Assembly (NCBI GenBank): GCA_003558145.1
Contig: PWMP01000029.1
Span: 1-21,642 of the forward strand
Length of the DNA stretch: 21,642 nt
Reading direction: 5' to 3'
Source: Elusimicrobiota bacterium
GTDB taxonomy: Bacteria > CG03 > SLGR01 > PWQF01
A program made the translations under genes and the position numbers. Below are positions 7,777-16,697 of the stretch, in pieces. Every line of letters begins with the position of its first letter. Position 1 is the stretch's first letter. The notes below the pieces were generated by a model. The model saw only the letters and a list, made by a program, of their open reading frames with translations, was not told the DNA's origin and did no database searches.

Positions 7777-8220
7777 GTTGTTAAAAATGTGATATCTATG
7801 ATCAACAAACAGATTGAGTTTAAAAATATAAGAATAGTCAGACATCTTAAAAAACCCCTGCCTCCAGTCTATGCTAACACCCAGAGCATGGAGCAAGTCT
7901 TCTTAAACCTGCTGATAAACGCAAGGGACGCAATGCCTGGCGGAGGGGAAATTGTTCTCAAAACGCAGACGTGTACACAGGATGCAAATCGCTATATAAT
8001 GGTTTCTGTGAGCGATAGCGGACACGGTATAGATGAAAGTAACAGGGAAAAACTTTTTGAACCTTTTTTTACTACAAAAAAAAGAGGAAAAGGTACCGGA
8101 TTAGGGTTGCCGATAGTAAAAAGTATCCTTAGCAGTATAGGTGCCGAGATTGAAGTTAAAAGTTGCCAGGGCAAAAAGACTGAATTTATAATTAAAGTTC
8201 CTTTTCCGAAGAAAAGATGA
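7777..8220 (+). pseudogene. HATPase_c half of the split histidine kinase, downstream of the in-frame TAG
   Basis: Reads on in the frame of the gene at 5707 directly after TAG 7774-7776. A complete GHKL ATPase domain is visible: N-box NLLINARDAMP, G1 box DSGHGID, F-box LFEPFFTTKKRGKG and G2 box TGLGLPIVKS, ending TEFIIKVPFPKKR. The first possible start inside it is GTG 7789, giving 143 residues, with no good ribosome binding site before it. Removing the stop (one base, for example GAG to TAG) gives a normal kinase of about 837 residues. The domain itself is not degraded, so the interruption is recent, is read through, or is an error in the sequence. The TGA at the end overlaps the ATG of the receiver remnant. 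Confidence 0.75.
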
Positions 8221-8398
8221 CACTTAAAAAGAATACGGCAAAAATCCTTATTTATTGATGATGAGGAAGATATAAGGAAAATTGTAAAAAAAGCTGTGGG
8301 GAAAACAACAGCGGAAAAGGCCTTACCTGATATTCCAGAATAAAAAAGCACTTCAAAAAATCCTTTTTAAAACTATCACGAAAAAAATTCCGGGCTGA
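8217..8398 (+). pseudogene. Decayed response regulator (receiver fragment with frameshifts)
   Basis: An ATG overlapping the kinase stop begins a receiver-like reading MTLKKNTAKILI, which hits TGA at 8256-8258 because of one extra T at about 8251-8253. Dropping that base restores DDEEDIRKIVKKAVGK, the acidic pocket of a receiver. The frame then closes at 8341-8343. A second frame from 8339 gives NKKALQKILFKTITKKIPG, similar to the next part of a receiver, and ends at 8396-8398. The phosphoacceptor aspartate and the conserved lysine strands are missing. This was probably the cognate regulator of the preceding kinase. Confidence 0.65.
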
Positions 8399-8626
8399 GA
8401 AAGCGGCCTTAGATACAAGCAAAAGGGTGAAAAATAAATTATCTTAAATTATATATATAATAGGACTAATATGAATTATATGAATAATATTAATTGTGGA
8501 TCTTTTTAATTTTCACCGGTGTTTGTCTTTTGGCTCGGATACGATATAGAGACTAATCCTGTCAACCTGCTTATGAGCACCGGAAAAGCTGTCCGGACAA
8601 CTGGGGTATAACTGAGGAAAAAAAAC
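8399..8626. other. Gene-free, AT-rich stretch after the receiver remnant
   Basis: No complete gene is visible here. It contains an AT-rich tract with TATAAT at 8456-8461, for which no convincing -35 exists, and the 8-bp dyad CACCGGTG (8514-8521). It is probably the eroded remainder of the lost regulator plus the leader of the gene at 8627. An open frame in the last 110 bases has no recognisable content. Confidence 0.4.
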
Positions 8627-10213
8627 ATGATAAAACAAAACAGTAAAAAAATCCTTATTATCGATGACGAAAAAGATATAAGAGTACTGGGAAAGAGGGT
8701 ATTGGAAAAGGACGGTGGTGTGGTAGAAAGCGCCTGTACTGCAGAAGAGGGGTTGAAGCTGATGGAAAAAGAAAACTTCAACGTCCTGCTTCTTGATCTA
8801 AATCTGCCCGGAATGAGCGGTATAGATATGCTCAAAAAAATAAAAAGTAAAGGTTCCGATACGGAAGTTATAATGATAACCGGAAGAGGAACCGTTGATG
8901 ACGCCGTGGAAGCTATAAAGCTGGGTGCGTATGATTTTATTACCAAACCTTTTGACATACACGAACTCAGAAAATCTGTCAGCAAAGCGGCGGAAAAACA
9001 GCGCCTGGCCATGAAGCTGGACGTAATGAAAGCAATAAACCAAATTATGGAGGATATAAGCCGCCTTTGTCCGGTAGATGAGATACTGGGCGAAATTCTT
9101 GATTTTTCAATAAAACTTAGCAATGCCGATGGCGGTTCTGTTGGGATATACGATGAAAACGAGGAAAATATTGTAATTAAAGCTTCAATGGGGCTGGACT
9201 CGGATAACAATGCAGGGAAAAAAATAAAAAAAGGGGAGAGGATATGCGGTTGGGCAGTAGCAAATAAGGAAGCGGTTTTTCTTAATACGGCTCCTTCCGA
9301 AGACGGAAGGTTTACAAATGTCCCCGAAAAAATCGGAATTGTTTCGGGAATAAGCATCCCGATGATAATGAGGGACAGGGTCATAGGGGTGCTGAACCTT
9401 AAAAGAATGAAGGGAAGGGAAAAATTCAGCCGGAAAGATTTTGAAACCGCCTATACCATAGCCCGCCAGGCAGCGTTTTCGGTCCAGAACTCCAAGGACT
9501 ATTCCAGGCTGCTGGAACTGGACAGGATGAAAGACGAATTTCTGGCCAATGTTTCTCACGAACTGAAGACTCCCCTGCAGTCAATAATGAGCAGCAGCGA
9601 AATACTCCTTCAAAGAGACAGGGAAAACAGGCTGCTTCAGGTTTGCGGAAGAAACGCCCGCAGGATGCACAAGCTGGTTGTGCAGCTTCTCGATTTTAGC
9701 CGGCTTCAGGGCGGGGAAACATTTTTAAAAAAAGAAAACATAAAACTGAGGGATATTTGCGCCGAGGCAGTGGACGAAATAAAACTTAGCTCGGTTAAAG
9801 ATAAGATAGAAATACACAATACAATTGAAAAATCCCACCGCGTTTTTGCCGATAAATTCTCATTAAAGAGAGTTTTTATAAACCTCCTGGATAATGCTGG
9901 CAAGTACTGCGGGCCGGAGGGTATTATAGAGATATACTCAGAAAAAAAAGAGGATATGATAGAAGTGTCTGTAAAAGATAACGGTTCGGGGATAGAGCCG
10001 GAAGAATGCGAAAAAATATTTGACAGGTTTTATCAGCAATGCACAGGAGTGTCGCTAACCCGGAAACACCGGGGTCTTGGCCTGGGCCTTTCAATGGTAA
10101 AGAAGATTATAGAGGCGCACAGAGGAAAGGTTGAAGTGGAAAGTAATCCGGCCGTGGGTAGCAGGTTTTACTTTACGGTCCCGGAATTCAAAATTGAGAA
10201 ATGGAAAAATTAA
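8627..10213 (+). CDS. Receiver-GAF-histidine kinase hybrid protein
   Basis: 528 residues, soluble. An N-terminal receiver (about 7-125) has acidic pocket D13/D14, phosphoacceptor D57 (VLLLDLNLPG), T85 and K107. A GAF domain follows (about 135-290), then a DHp helix with H311 in NVSHELKTPLQ, and an HATPase_c domain with N423 (LLDNAGKY), DNGSG (451-455), the FDRFYQ segment and GLGLGL (483-488), ending FYFTVPE. All catalytic residues are present. The ATG has GAGG about ten bases upstream (8613-8616). The input receiver at the N-terminus suggests it relays phosphate from another kinase, possibly the one at 5707, but that is inference. Its TAA overlaps the next gene. Confidence 0.92.
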   Translation: MIKQNSKKILIIDDEKDIRVLGKRVLEKDGGVVESACTAEEGLKLMEKENFNVLLLDLNLPGMSGIDMLKKIKSKGSDTEVIMITGRGTVDDAVEAIKLGAYDFITKPFDIHELRKSVSKAAEKQRLAMKLDVMKAINQIMEDISRLCPVDEILGEILDFSIKLSNADGGSVGIYDENEENIVIKASMGLDSDNNAGKKIKKGERICGWAVANKEAVFLNTAPSEDGRFTNVPEKIGIVSGISIPMIMRDRVIGVLNLKRMKGREKFSRKDFETAYTIARQAAFSVQNSKDYSRLLELDRMKDEFLANVSHELKTPLQSIMSSSEILLQRDRENRLLQVCGRNARRMHKLVVQLLDFSRLQGGETFLKKENIKLRDICAEAVDEIKLSSVKDKIEIHNTIEKSHRVFADKFSLKRVFINLLDNAGKYCGPEGIIEIYSEKKEDMIEVSVKDNGSGIEPEECEKIFDRFYQQCTGVSLTRKHRGLGLGLSMVKKIIEAHRGKVEVESNPAVGSRFYFTVPEFKIEKWKN

Positions 10214-10782
10214 TGAGCGAAAATACTTTAAGTACCTATGATATAGCCCGGCGGCTGAGAGTTAATATTACAACTGTCCAGAACTGGATTAGGGAAGGAA
10301 GATTAAACGCCTACAGGACGCCGGGAGGACACAGGCGGGTACTGGATAGAGATTTCAGGGCTTTTGTTGAAAAATATAATATTCCGGTTGCGGGGGAGAC
10401 TGAAAAGCTTAAAATTCTTATCGCCGATGACGAGAAAGACATAAGAAGCGCAGTAAGAAAAGTAATTGAAAGAAAGTATCCGGATGCGGAAGTTTTTGAA
10501 GCGCCGGACGGTTTCTCAGCCGGGCTGGTTCTGGGGCGGGAAAATATTGCCCTCCTGGTGCTGGATATCAGGATGCCCGGACTGGATGGTTTCCAGGTTA
10601 TGGATATGATCAGAAAAGATTCCCGGATGGGGGAGCCTGGGATAATTGTAATTACCGGGTATCTTGAGGATGAACTGGAAGAGAGAGTTAAGTCTAAAGG
10701 TGGCGGCAGGCTCCTGGTTAAGCCTTTTGATATAAGCGAGTTAAGGCGGGCCCTGGAGGAAGTCCTGGGGGTCGGCGGATGA
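10213..10782 (+). CDS. MerR/excisionase-type HTH protein with C-terminal receiver domain
   Basis: 189 residues from ATG 10213, which overlaps the previous TAA (TAATG) and has GGA about eight bases upstream. An ATG at 10201 would add four residues. Residues 6-54 are a BldC/MerR-like helix-turn-helix with the signature VQNWIREGRLNAYRTPGGHRRV. Residues 67-187 are a receiver with D72/D73/E74, phosphoacceptor D118 (LLVLDIRMPG), T148 and K170. The DNA-binding domain precedes the receiver, the reverse of the usual response regulator layout. It sits between a receiver-kinase and a large secreted protein, with a four-base overlap into the latter, so it is the likely phosphorylation-dependent regulator of this string. 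Confidence 0.88.
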   Translation: MSENTLSTYDIARRLRVNITTVQNWIREGRLNAYRTPGGHRRVLDRDFRAFVEKYNIPVAGETEKLKILIADDEKDIRSAVRKVIERKYPDAEVFEAPDGFSAGLVLGRENIALLVLDIRMPGLDGFQVMDMIRKDSRMGEPGIIVITGYLEDELEERVKSKGGGRLLVKPFDISELRRALEEVLGVGG

Positions 10783-13700
10783 AGCTGAAAACCTGCTGTC
10801 TATTCATTTTTATCATAAGCGCCTGTTGTTCTGGAATACTCCGTGCGGCGACAACCGTCTCAGAAAGCGGAGAGGCTTTTAGCGGCACGGCAGAAAAAAT
10901 TGAAATGGCAGATGGCGGGCTGCGCCTTCTCAACAGGTGGCAGGAGGAAGATGCGCCGGGCGCGCCCGGCGCACGCAGATGGCATACGATGTGGGGAGGA
11001 AAGGAAGGGGCCTATCTTTTCGGAACCGTCGGCTCGTCGGAAACCTTCAGATATGCCGGCGGCAGCTGGCAGCAGCTTTTTCCCGCTTCGGGCCCTTCTC
11101 CCCGCTACAGCGCCGAAGCTGACGGGGGACTATTGTTCGGGGGCTATGACGGCAATATACTTAACGATACATGGCTGTGGAATGAGCAGGAAGAGATCTG
11201 GCATCAGATTGAAACTTCGACAACCCCGCCCGGCCGCTACGGCCACAGCCTTGCCGTCTCCGGCGGCAGGGGGCTTATGTTCGGAGGCGGCCTGGGCTCC
11301 TCCTATACCGCCGATACCTGGGAGTTTGACCTGCAAACACGACAGTGGGAAGAAAAACTACCCCCGCTTTCCCCGTCTCCCCGCCTGCGGGCGGCAATGG
11401 CTTCTGCCGGCAGCGGTAAAGTAGTTCTTTTTGGCGGCGAAGGCGTGGGCGAGGATAACAAATATCTGGATGATACCTGGGTTTACGATACGGCCGATTT
11501 TTCCTGGAGACTGCTGGATCCGGCGGAAAGCCCCCCGCCCAGGCGGAGAGCGTCAATGGCATGGAATCCCCGGGAGAAGGTTGTAGTTCTTTTCGGAGGA
11601 AGAAAAGCAGAAAACGAACTCTTAAATGATATCTGGGTGTTTAACCCTGAGACTGAAAACTGGTACCGGCAGCAGCCCCGCCTGCCGGATGGAGAGCCGC
11701 TTCACAGGCAGTCAGCGGCAATGGCTTTTTACGAAGCCGGCCGGCAAATAATACTTTTCGGCGGGGATTGGGGCGACCCGGACGGACAGGATATGCTGGA
11801 TGACACCTGGTCATACAGCCTGTCTTCAAGCGGGACATATACATCGGCCGCGTATGATGCGGGACAAACGGAGACAGAGCTTAAATACCTGCGGCTTGAG
11901 TGGGAGGCTGCAGTACCCGAAGACGGCAATCTAAGGCTGCAGCTGGCGGTTTCCGAAACTGATCCGGAACCGGAGCTGTTTCGCGGCCCTGACGGAAGCA
12001 CAAATACTTATTTTGGTGTTTCCGGGCAGGATATATCCTCATTTTTTGACGGAAAAAGGTATTTCAGGTACCGGCTTTATATGGACAGGGAAGACCCCGG
12101 GAGCTGCGCCGGCTTCGTGACACAACAGCTAAGCGCCACCTATAACCATAGTCCGGGCGCTCCATCCCATGCCGGCCCGCCTTTTTCTTCGGCGGAAGAC
12201 GGAGGTCAGACCGGATGGCCCGTTAGGTTTGAATGGCACAATTCTTATGATGCGGACGGAGATAAGCTTGAATACGAACTGAAAATATCCACCATGCCGG
12301 GTTTTCAGCCGGTCTTTTTCACTACTTCGGGGATAAAAGAAAGCTACAACTGGACGCACTTTGAGTACAACCTTCCCCACGGCAGTACCTATTACTGGAA
12401 AGTCAGGGCCTTTGACGGAAACGCATGGGGAGAGTATTCGGTCCCGTGGTCCCTGGTAGTAGATACAGTCCCTCCTCGCGGTATTTCCGAAGTCCATGCT
12501 CAAAGGTCTGAATATAGCGCCGGCGCCGTAGATCTTAGCTGGACGGCGCCGGACGATGAAGGCTATTCATATGTTATCAAGTACGACACTGAACTTGAGA
12601 TTGATAATGAACTCAGATGGAACGCCGCTCCTTATGAAAGCGTGTATATTCCCGAGGACGGCATATACCAGGGGAAGCAGGAAACTTTCACCGTTGGCGG
12701 CCTGAGTAACGCCACCACTTACTACTTTGCTGTCAGGGTGAGTGATAAAGCCGGAAATCTTTCAGAAATCGCGCAGGCGCAGTGCCGGACAAACGCAAGG
12801 CCCCAGGTATGGTTCAGCTCGCCTGTTGCCGGAGAGTGGGGCACCGCTTCGGAAAAATCAACGCCGTATATAGCCTTTAACTATGAAGTTTATGATCCCG
12901 ACCCCGAAGACAGCCATACTTTTGACATTCAGATGGCGCTGGATAAAGAAGGGCCGTTTGATATTGCAATAGCCGAGGGAATTGAAGATAAAGAGTACGA
13001 ATGGGACTCAAGAGAGGAACTCAATTATTCCGCTTACTACATAAGACTTAGCGTGCGTGATAAAAGAAACCTCCAGGCTCATATTACCACCGGCCCGGTA
13101 ATAGTAAACAACTATAACGAGCCGCCGGCTGTAGAGATACTTTCGCCGGCAGGGGGTGAATACTGGGAAGGAATTAATACAGTGCGCTGGGACTACAGCG
13201 ACCCCAACAGGCACGACACGCATTTTTCCAGAGTCCTGGTGTCAACGGACGGAGGGAAAAATTTTCATTACGAAAGCGCCCGCCTTGGCAACGGGGTAAA
13301 GGAATACCAGTGGGGCACCGGAAACTGGCCCGATTCAAAAAAGGCGGTTATAAAAGTTGCTGTCCGGGACAACCGCGGACTTGAGGGGGAGGCGGTTTCG
13401 GAAAAATTTGAGATTTTTAATACTTTCAGGCCTCCCGGAGACTTCGGACTTGTATATCCGGATCCGGAAGGATACATATTCCTGTATTATTCTACGCCCA
13501 CCCTCAGGTGGGAGGAAAGCTACCATCCCGACGGCCTGGACTTTAATTTTACCGTAGTTATTTCAACTCATGAGGATTTCCGGACGCGCTATGACCAAAA
13601 AACTTTCCCGGGCGGCATTACGGAATATGAAAGCAGCCTTGAGGACGAGAAAATATACTACTGGAAAGTTACGGCAGTTGACAGTGAACTTGTTCGCCGC

Positions 13701-14843
13701 GAAAGCTCTTCTGCCGGAAAATTTGCCGTCAACACCGACCCCATAAGGATCACTTCGGTAGAAATTAAGGGAAGCGGAGCCGGTATAGACGGAAAATGGC
13801 TTGTCATGTCGGGAACCGAAACCATAGTTGTGCATTTTAATAAGCCGGTTGCTGTATCACCCCACGCTCATGTGAGTTTTAGCGACCAATACGGAAATAA
13901 CGTGGGAAGGTTTGTCAGCCGCCAGGGAAACACTATAGAGATTAGAATAACGCCCGCCATAGCTCCTTCCAGGAGATACCGCCTGGTTCTGGGAAGCGGG
14001 CTTAGCGATATTGTGGGTCATCCTTTACTGGACGGACGGGCAGAGAAAACTGCCGAAAGAACGGTCGAGTTTGTCCGGCTGCTCTGTCCTGCAGATGAAA
14101 CCGAAATCATATATCCCGGTAAAGCTTCCCTGCAGGTCCCGGCCGGGGTTCTGGGTCCAGGGACTACGGGATACATCAGTATGGACGAAGTTGCTCTTTC
14201 GGATATAAAAAATGCCGAGGATGCGGCGTACTTGAACCCGGAAGTGGGGGACAAGGCACTTAATGTTATTAGTTTAAACGCCTTTGATTTACACGGGGAA
14301 AAAAGAAACAGTTTTTCGGGCAATTCAACGCTCAGGTTCTTTTATCTGCGGGAGGGTGTCATGGTAAAAGGGGAAGACATAGACGCGGGATTTCTGGAGA
14401 TTTTTCGCCTGACTGCTCAGGGTTCTTCCGGCAACGGAATGTGGGAAACTATTGGCGACGCAGTGGGCTCCGCGACAGTAAAAGAAGAATTTGTGTCGGT
14501 GCCGGTTTCGAAAACCGGGGTTTACTCTCTTAGAGCCTATGCCGGTTCCGGGAAGAAGTTCAGCGGACTGCTGATCTATCCTAACCCTTTTGATCCCGGC
14601 CGGGAGCAGCTTAAAGTAATGTTCAACCTGGGAAAAACAAGCCGCCTTAGTTTTGAAATATACACCCTTACGGGGGATCTTGTGTACAGGCAGGAGGAAA
14701 ATTTTTCCGAAGGGCCGGGCAGAAAGTTCACCTGGGACGGGAGGAACGCCAGGCAGTCACGGGTAGCAAACGGAATGTACTATGCCAGGATAAGGGAAAA
14801 AGGAGAAGAAGTTAAAAGTTTTCTTATAGGAGTACTTCAATGA
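10779..14843 (+). CDS. Giant secreted Kelch/fibronectin-type protein with FlgD-like C-terminal sorting domain
   Basis: 1354 residues beginning with a signal peptide (1-24, hydrophobic core CLFIFIISACC). Residues about 65-352 are Kelch repeats forming a probable beta-propeller, with repeated FGG and DTW motifs. Then come several beta-sandwich domains: FN3/Ig-like (about 459-560), an FN3 (563-672), three related modules (675-780, 778-885, 882-985) and a Big_5-like Ig domain (988-1100). A ZU5-like region (1105-1260) follows. The last 90 residues are a FlgD-like Ig domain starting YPNPFDP (1267) with FEIYTLTGDLVYR and NGMYYARIREKGEE, resembling type IX-like C-terminal sorting domains. The start overlaps the previous stop as ATGA. 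The next genes encode a receiver and a PorV-like barrel, so this is a likely surface-displayed cargo. Its ligand is unknown. Confidence 0.88.
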   Translation: MKLKTCCLFIFIISACCSGILRAATTVSESGEAFSGTAEKIEMADGGLRLLNRWQEEDAPGAPGARRWHTMWGGKEGAYLFGTVGSSETFRYAGGSWQQLFPASGPSPRYSAEADGGLLFGGYDGNILNDTWLWNEQEEIWHQIETSTTPPGRYGHSLAVSGGRGLMFGGGLGSSYTADTWEFDLQTRQWEEKLPPLSPSPRLRAAMASAGSGKVVLFGGEGVGEDNKYLDDTWVYDTADFSWRLLDPAESPPPRRRASMAWNPREKVVVLFGGRKAENELLNDIWVFNPETENWYRQQPRLPDGEPLHRQSAAMAFYEAGRQIILFGGDWGDPDGQDMLDDTWSYSLSSSGTYTSAAYDAGQTETELKYLRLEWEAAVPEDGNLRLQLAVSETDPEPELFRGPDGSTNTYFGVSGQDISSFFDGKRYFRYRLYMDREDPGSCAGFVTQQLSATYNHSPGAPSHAGPPFSSAEDGGQTGWPVRFEWHNSYDADGDKLEYELKISTMPGFQPVFFTTSGIKESYNWTHFEYNLPHGSTYYWKVRAFDGNAWGEYSVPWSLVVDTVPPRGISEVHAQRSEYSAGAVDLSWTAPDDEGYSYVIKYDTELEIDNELRWNAAPYESVYIPEDGIYQGKQETFTVGGLSNATTYYFAVRVSDKAGNLSEIAQAQCRTNARPQVWFSSPVAGEWGTASEKSTPYIAFNYEVYDPDPEDSHTFDIQMALDKEGPFDIAIAEGIEDKEYEWDSREELNYSAYYIRLSVRDKRNLQAHITTGPVIVNNYNEPPAVEILSPAGGEYWEGINTVRWDYSDPNRHDTHFSRVLVSTDGGKNFHYESARLGNGVKEYQWGTGNWPDSKKAVIKVAVRDNRGLEGEAVSEKFEIFNTFRPPGDFGLVYPDPEGYIFLYYSTPTLRWEESYHPDGLDFNFTVVISTHEDFRTRYDQKTFPGGITEYESSLEDEKIYYWKVTAVDSELVRRESSSAGKFAVNTDPIRITSVEIKGSGAGIDGKWLVMSGTETIVVHFNKPVAVSPHAHVSFSDQYGNNVGRFVSRQGNTIEIRITPAIAPSRRYRLVLGSGLSDIVGHPLLDGRAEKTAERTVEFVRLLCPADETEIIYPGKASLQVPAGVLGPGTTGYISMDEVALSDIKNAEDAAYLNPEVGDKALNVISLNAFDLHGEKRNSFSGNSTLRFFYLREGVMVKGEDIDAGFLEIFRLTAQGSSGNGMWETIGDAVGSATVKEEFVSVPVSKTGVYSLRAYAGSGKKFSGLLIYPNPFDPGREQLKVMFNLGKTSRLSFEIYTLTGDLVYRQEENFSEGPGRKFTWDGRNARQSRVANGMYYARIREKGEEVKSFLIGVLQ

Positions 14844-15211
14844 ACAAAAAAAAGAAAAAGGTTCTTATCGCTGAGGATGATGAAGACGTTGTATTTGTGC
14901 TGTCTGAGGGGCTGGTGGGGTACAGTATAATTGGCGCCCGGGATGGGAAAGAGGCCTGGGAAAAAATAAAGAAGGAGAAGCCGGACCTTGTGATTCTTGA
15001 TATTATGATGCCGGAAATGAACGGCGCGGAGTTGAACCGCAAAATGAAGAAAGACGATATGTTTAAAGACATACCGGTTATCATAATCACCGGAAAGCCC
15101 AATATGGAAGGCCTGTTTTCGGATAGCGGGGAGAATGCCGTGGCCGGATTTCTGGAGAAACCGTTTATGCTTGAACATCTAAAAAAGGAGATGAAGAGGA
15201 TTGTGGATTAA
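14840..15211 (+). CDS. Single-domain response regulator
   Basis: 123 residues, a receiver only: D13/D14 acidic pocket, phosphoacceptor D54 (LVILDIMMPEMNG), T84 (IIITG) and K107 (FLEKPF). With no output domain it is CheY-like or a phosphate shuttle. The ATG overlaps the stop of the Kelch protein (ATGA) and follows a GGAG at about ten bases. Its end overlaps the next gene by 11 bases. A lone receiver between an exported protein and an outer-membrane barrel suggests it links signalling to that export unit. Its kinase is not known. Confidence 0.92.
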   Translation: MNKKKKKVLIAEDDEDVVFVLSEGLVGYSIIGARDGKEAWEKIKKEKPDLVILDIMMPEMNGAELNRKMKKDDMFKDIPVIIITGKPNMEGLFSDSGENAVAGFLEKPFMLEHLKKEMKRIVD

Positions 15212-16697
15212 AACTGCTGTTACTTTTCTGTTTTTTGCTGCGCTGACAGTCCCGGCCGGGGCTTATGGCCCCGCTGTCGCCGACGGGGGTCTGCCGGGAG
15301 AGTTTCTCTCCTACTTCAGCGTGTCTCCCAGGAGCCAGGCAATGGGAGGAACTTCGGCGGCCGCTTCCGAAGGCGTTTACGGCAGCTTTCACAACCCTTC
15401 GCTTATGGCTGGAGTCGGCAAACACAGGCTGGGGGCAATGTTTACTCCGCTTCTGGGGGGAGGGACTTGCGGGATTCTTTCTTACAGCTACCCCTTTTCG
15501 CTTTCTCACGCCGCGGGGCTGGGACTGGCTTCTTATAATTCCGCTTACGCCGTAAAAAGAAACGCATGGGGAGGCTATGAAGGCGAGTTCAACGAAAGAA
15601 AAACTGTCCTGGTTATGAGCGCTTCCCACCGGGCGGGAGAAAAGACAAGAATCGGAGAAAGTGTTAAGGTGGTCATCCAGGAAATGGACGGATATTCGGA
15701 TACGGCCGTAGGCCTGGACGCGGGAGCGGACTTCAGTCCTTCAGAAAAAGTCCGGCTAGCTCTTTTTGTCCAGAACATAATTCCGCCTGCGCTTAGACTG
15801 AAAAACCGGACAGATACTTTCCCCCTGAACATAAGTATAGGAGGGAGAGTCCTTCCTTACGGTGAAAGACTGGTTCTGGCCTCGGACTTTGGCTTGTGGG
15901 ACCCTGCGGGACAGTCCACGTTCAGGTGGGCGCTGGGCGGAGAGTTCAAGGTGACGGGAGGCCTTTACGCCCGGGCCGGACTTAATTACAAAAACCTTAG
16001 CTGCGGACTGGGGATAGAAACAGATATTTTCGGCTTTTCCTATGCGCTAAGGTATTCCGACGCGGGGCTTATGCATTCGGTGGGAACAACATATATGTTC
16101 AGTATGCTTCCTTCGGCGCGGGAGATAGAGATTGCCCGCAGGGAACGCCTGCTGAAAGAAAAAGAAAAAGCCTTTGAAGAATGGAAAAAAGAAAGAAGAA
16201 AACTTTTCACCCGCGGGCTTCAGGAAAGATATTCCCAGCTGGAGGAGGAAATAAAGCAGGCGCGCCTCAAAAGCGACCGGCTTGAAAGCCTTATTGAAGC
16301 TGCGAGAATGATAAACCGGGGAGATTATGAGGCGGCCGAAAAAGCCCTCGGCAGGATACTCCAGGCCAGTCCGGATGACAAAGATGCCTCCGTAATGCTT
16401 GGTATAGTTGAAGATGAACTGAGGAGAGATTTTTCTTTCGGAAGAATGACGCGTTTTTACAATGACGGGCAATACCGGGAAGCCGCCCATGAAGCAACAA
16501 AAGCCCCCTCCTCCCACCCCCAGTACCTACAGGCCCGGATTTTACTGCAGCTGTCGCTGGCGCGTATTGATATTCTGGAAGAAAACTTTGAAAGCGCTGT
16601 TAGGCACCTTGAGGAAATCCTTGAAGCGGAACCGGATAACTCGGCCGCCCTGTCGCTTTTAAGAAGAGCCCTCCGGCTTATGGAGATAACAAGATGA
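15201..16697 (+). CDS. PorV/UPF0164-like outer membrane barrel fused to a TPR domain
   Basis: 498 residues. Signal peptide 1-21 (FLFFAALTVPAGA). Residues 31-300 are a beta-barrel of the PorV/UPF0164 type, with the N-terminal signature RSQAMGGTSAAASEGVYGS and FHNPS at 63-67, followed by alternating amphipathic strands. From about 300 a charged coiled coil (REIEIARRERLLKEKEK) leads to TPR-like helices (about 355-495). PorV proteins are outer-membrane partners in type IX secretion and usually lack a TPR tail. The start must be TTG at 15201: TGA occurs in frame at 15192-15194 and no other start precedes the signal peptide; GGAG lies ten bases upstream. It overlaps the receiver by 11 bases and the next gene by four. 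Confidence 0.82.
   Translation: MWIKTAVTFLFFAALTVPAGAYGPAVADGGLPGEFLSYFSVSPRSQAMGGTSAAASEGVYGSFHNPSLMAGVGKHRLGAMFTPLLGGGTCGILSYSYPFSLSHAAGLGLASYNSAYAVKRNAWGGYEGEFNERKTVLVMSASHRAGEKTRIGESVKVVIQEMDGYSDTAVGLDAGADFSPSEKVRLALFVQNIIPPALRLKNRTDTFPLNISIGGRVLPYGERLVLASDFGLWDPAGQSTFRWALGGEFKVTGGLYARAGLNYKNLSCGLGIETDIFGFSYALRYSDAGLMHSVGTTYMFSMLPSAREIEIARRERLLKEKEKAFEEWKKERRKLFTRGLQERYSQLEEEIKQARLKSDRLESLIEAARMINRGDYEAAEKALGRILQASPDDKDASVMLGIVEDELRRDFSFGRMTRFYNDGQYREAAHEATKAPSSHPQYLQARILLQLSLARIDILEENFESAVRHLEEILEAEPDNSAALSLLRRALRLMEITR

Noticed and set aside
8456..8461. TATAAT as the promoter of the receiver-kinase gene
   Set aside because: It lies in an AT-rich run with no acceptable -35, 165 bases before the gene.
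8506..9384. Long open frame on the minus strand
   Set aside because: It is the antisense of the receiver-GAF-kinase gene; composition is Ser/Ile/Phe-rich with no domain, as expected of a shadow frame.
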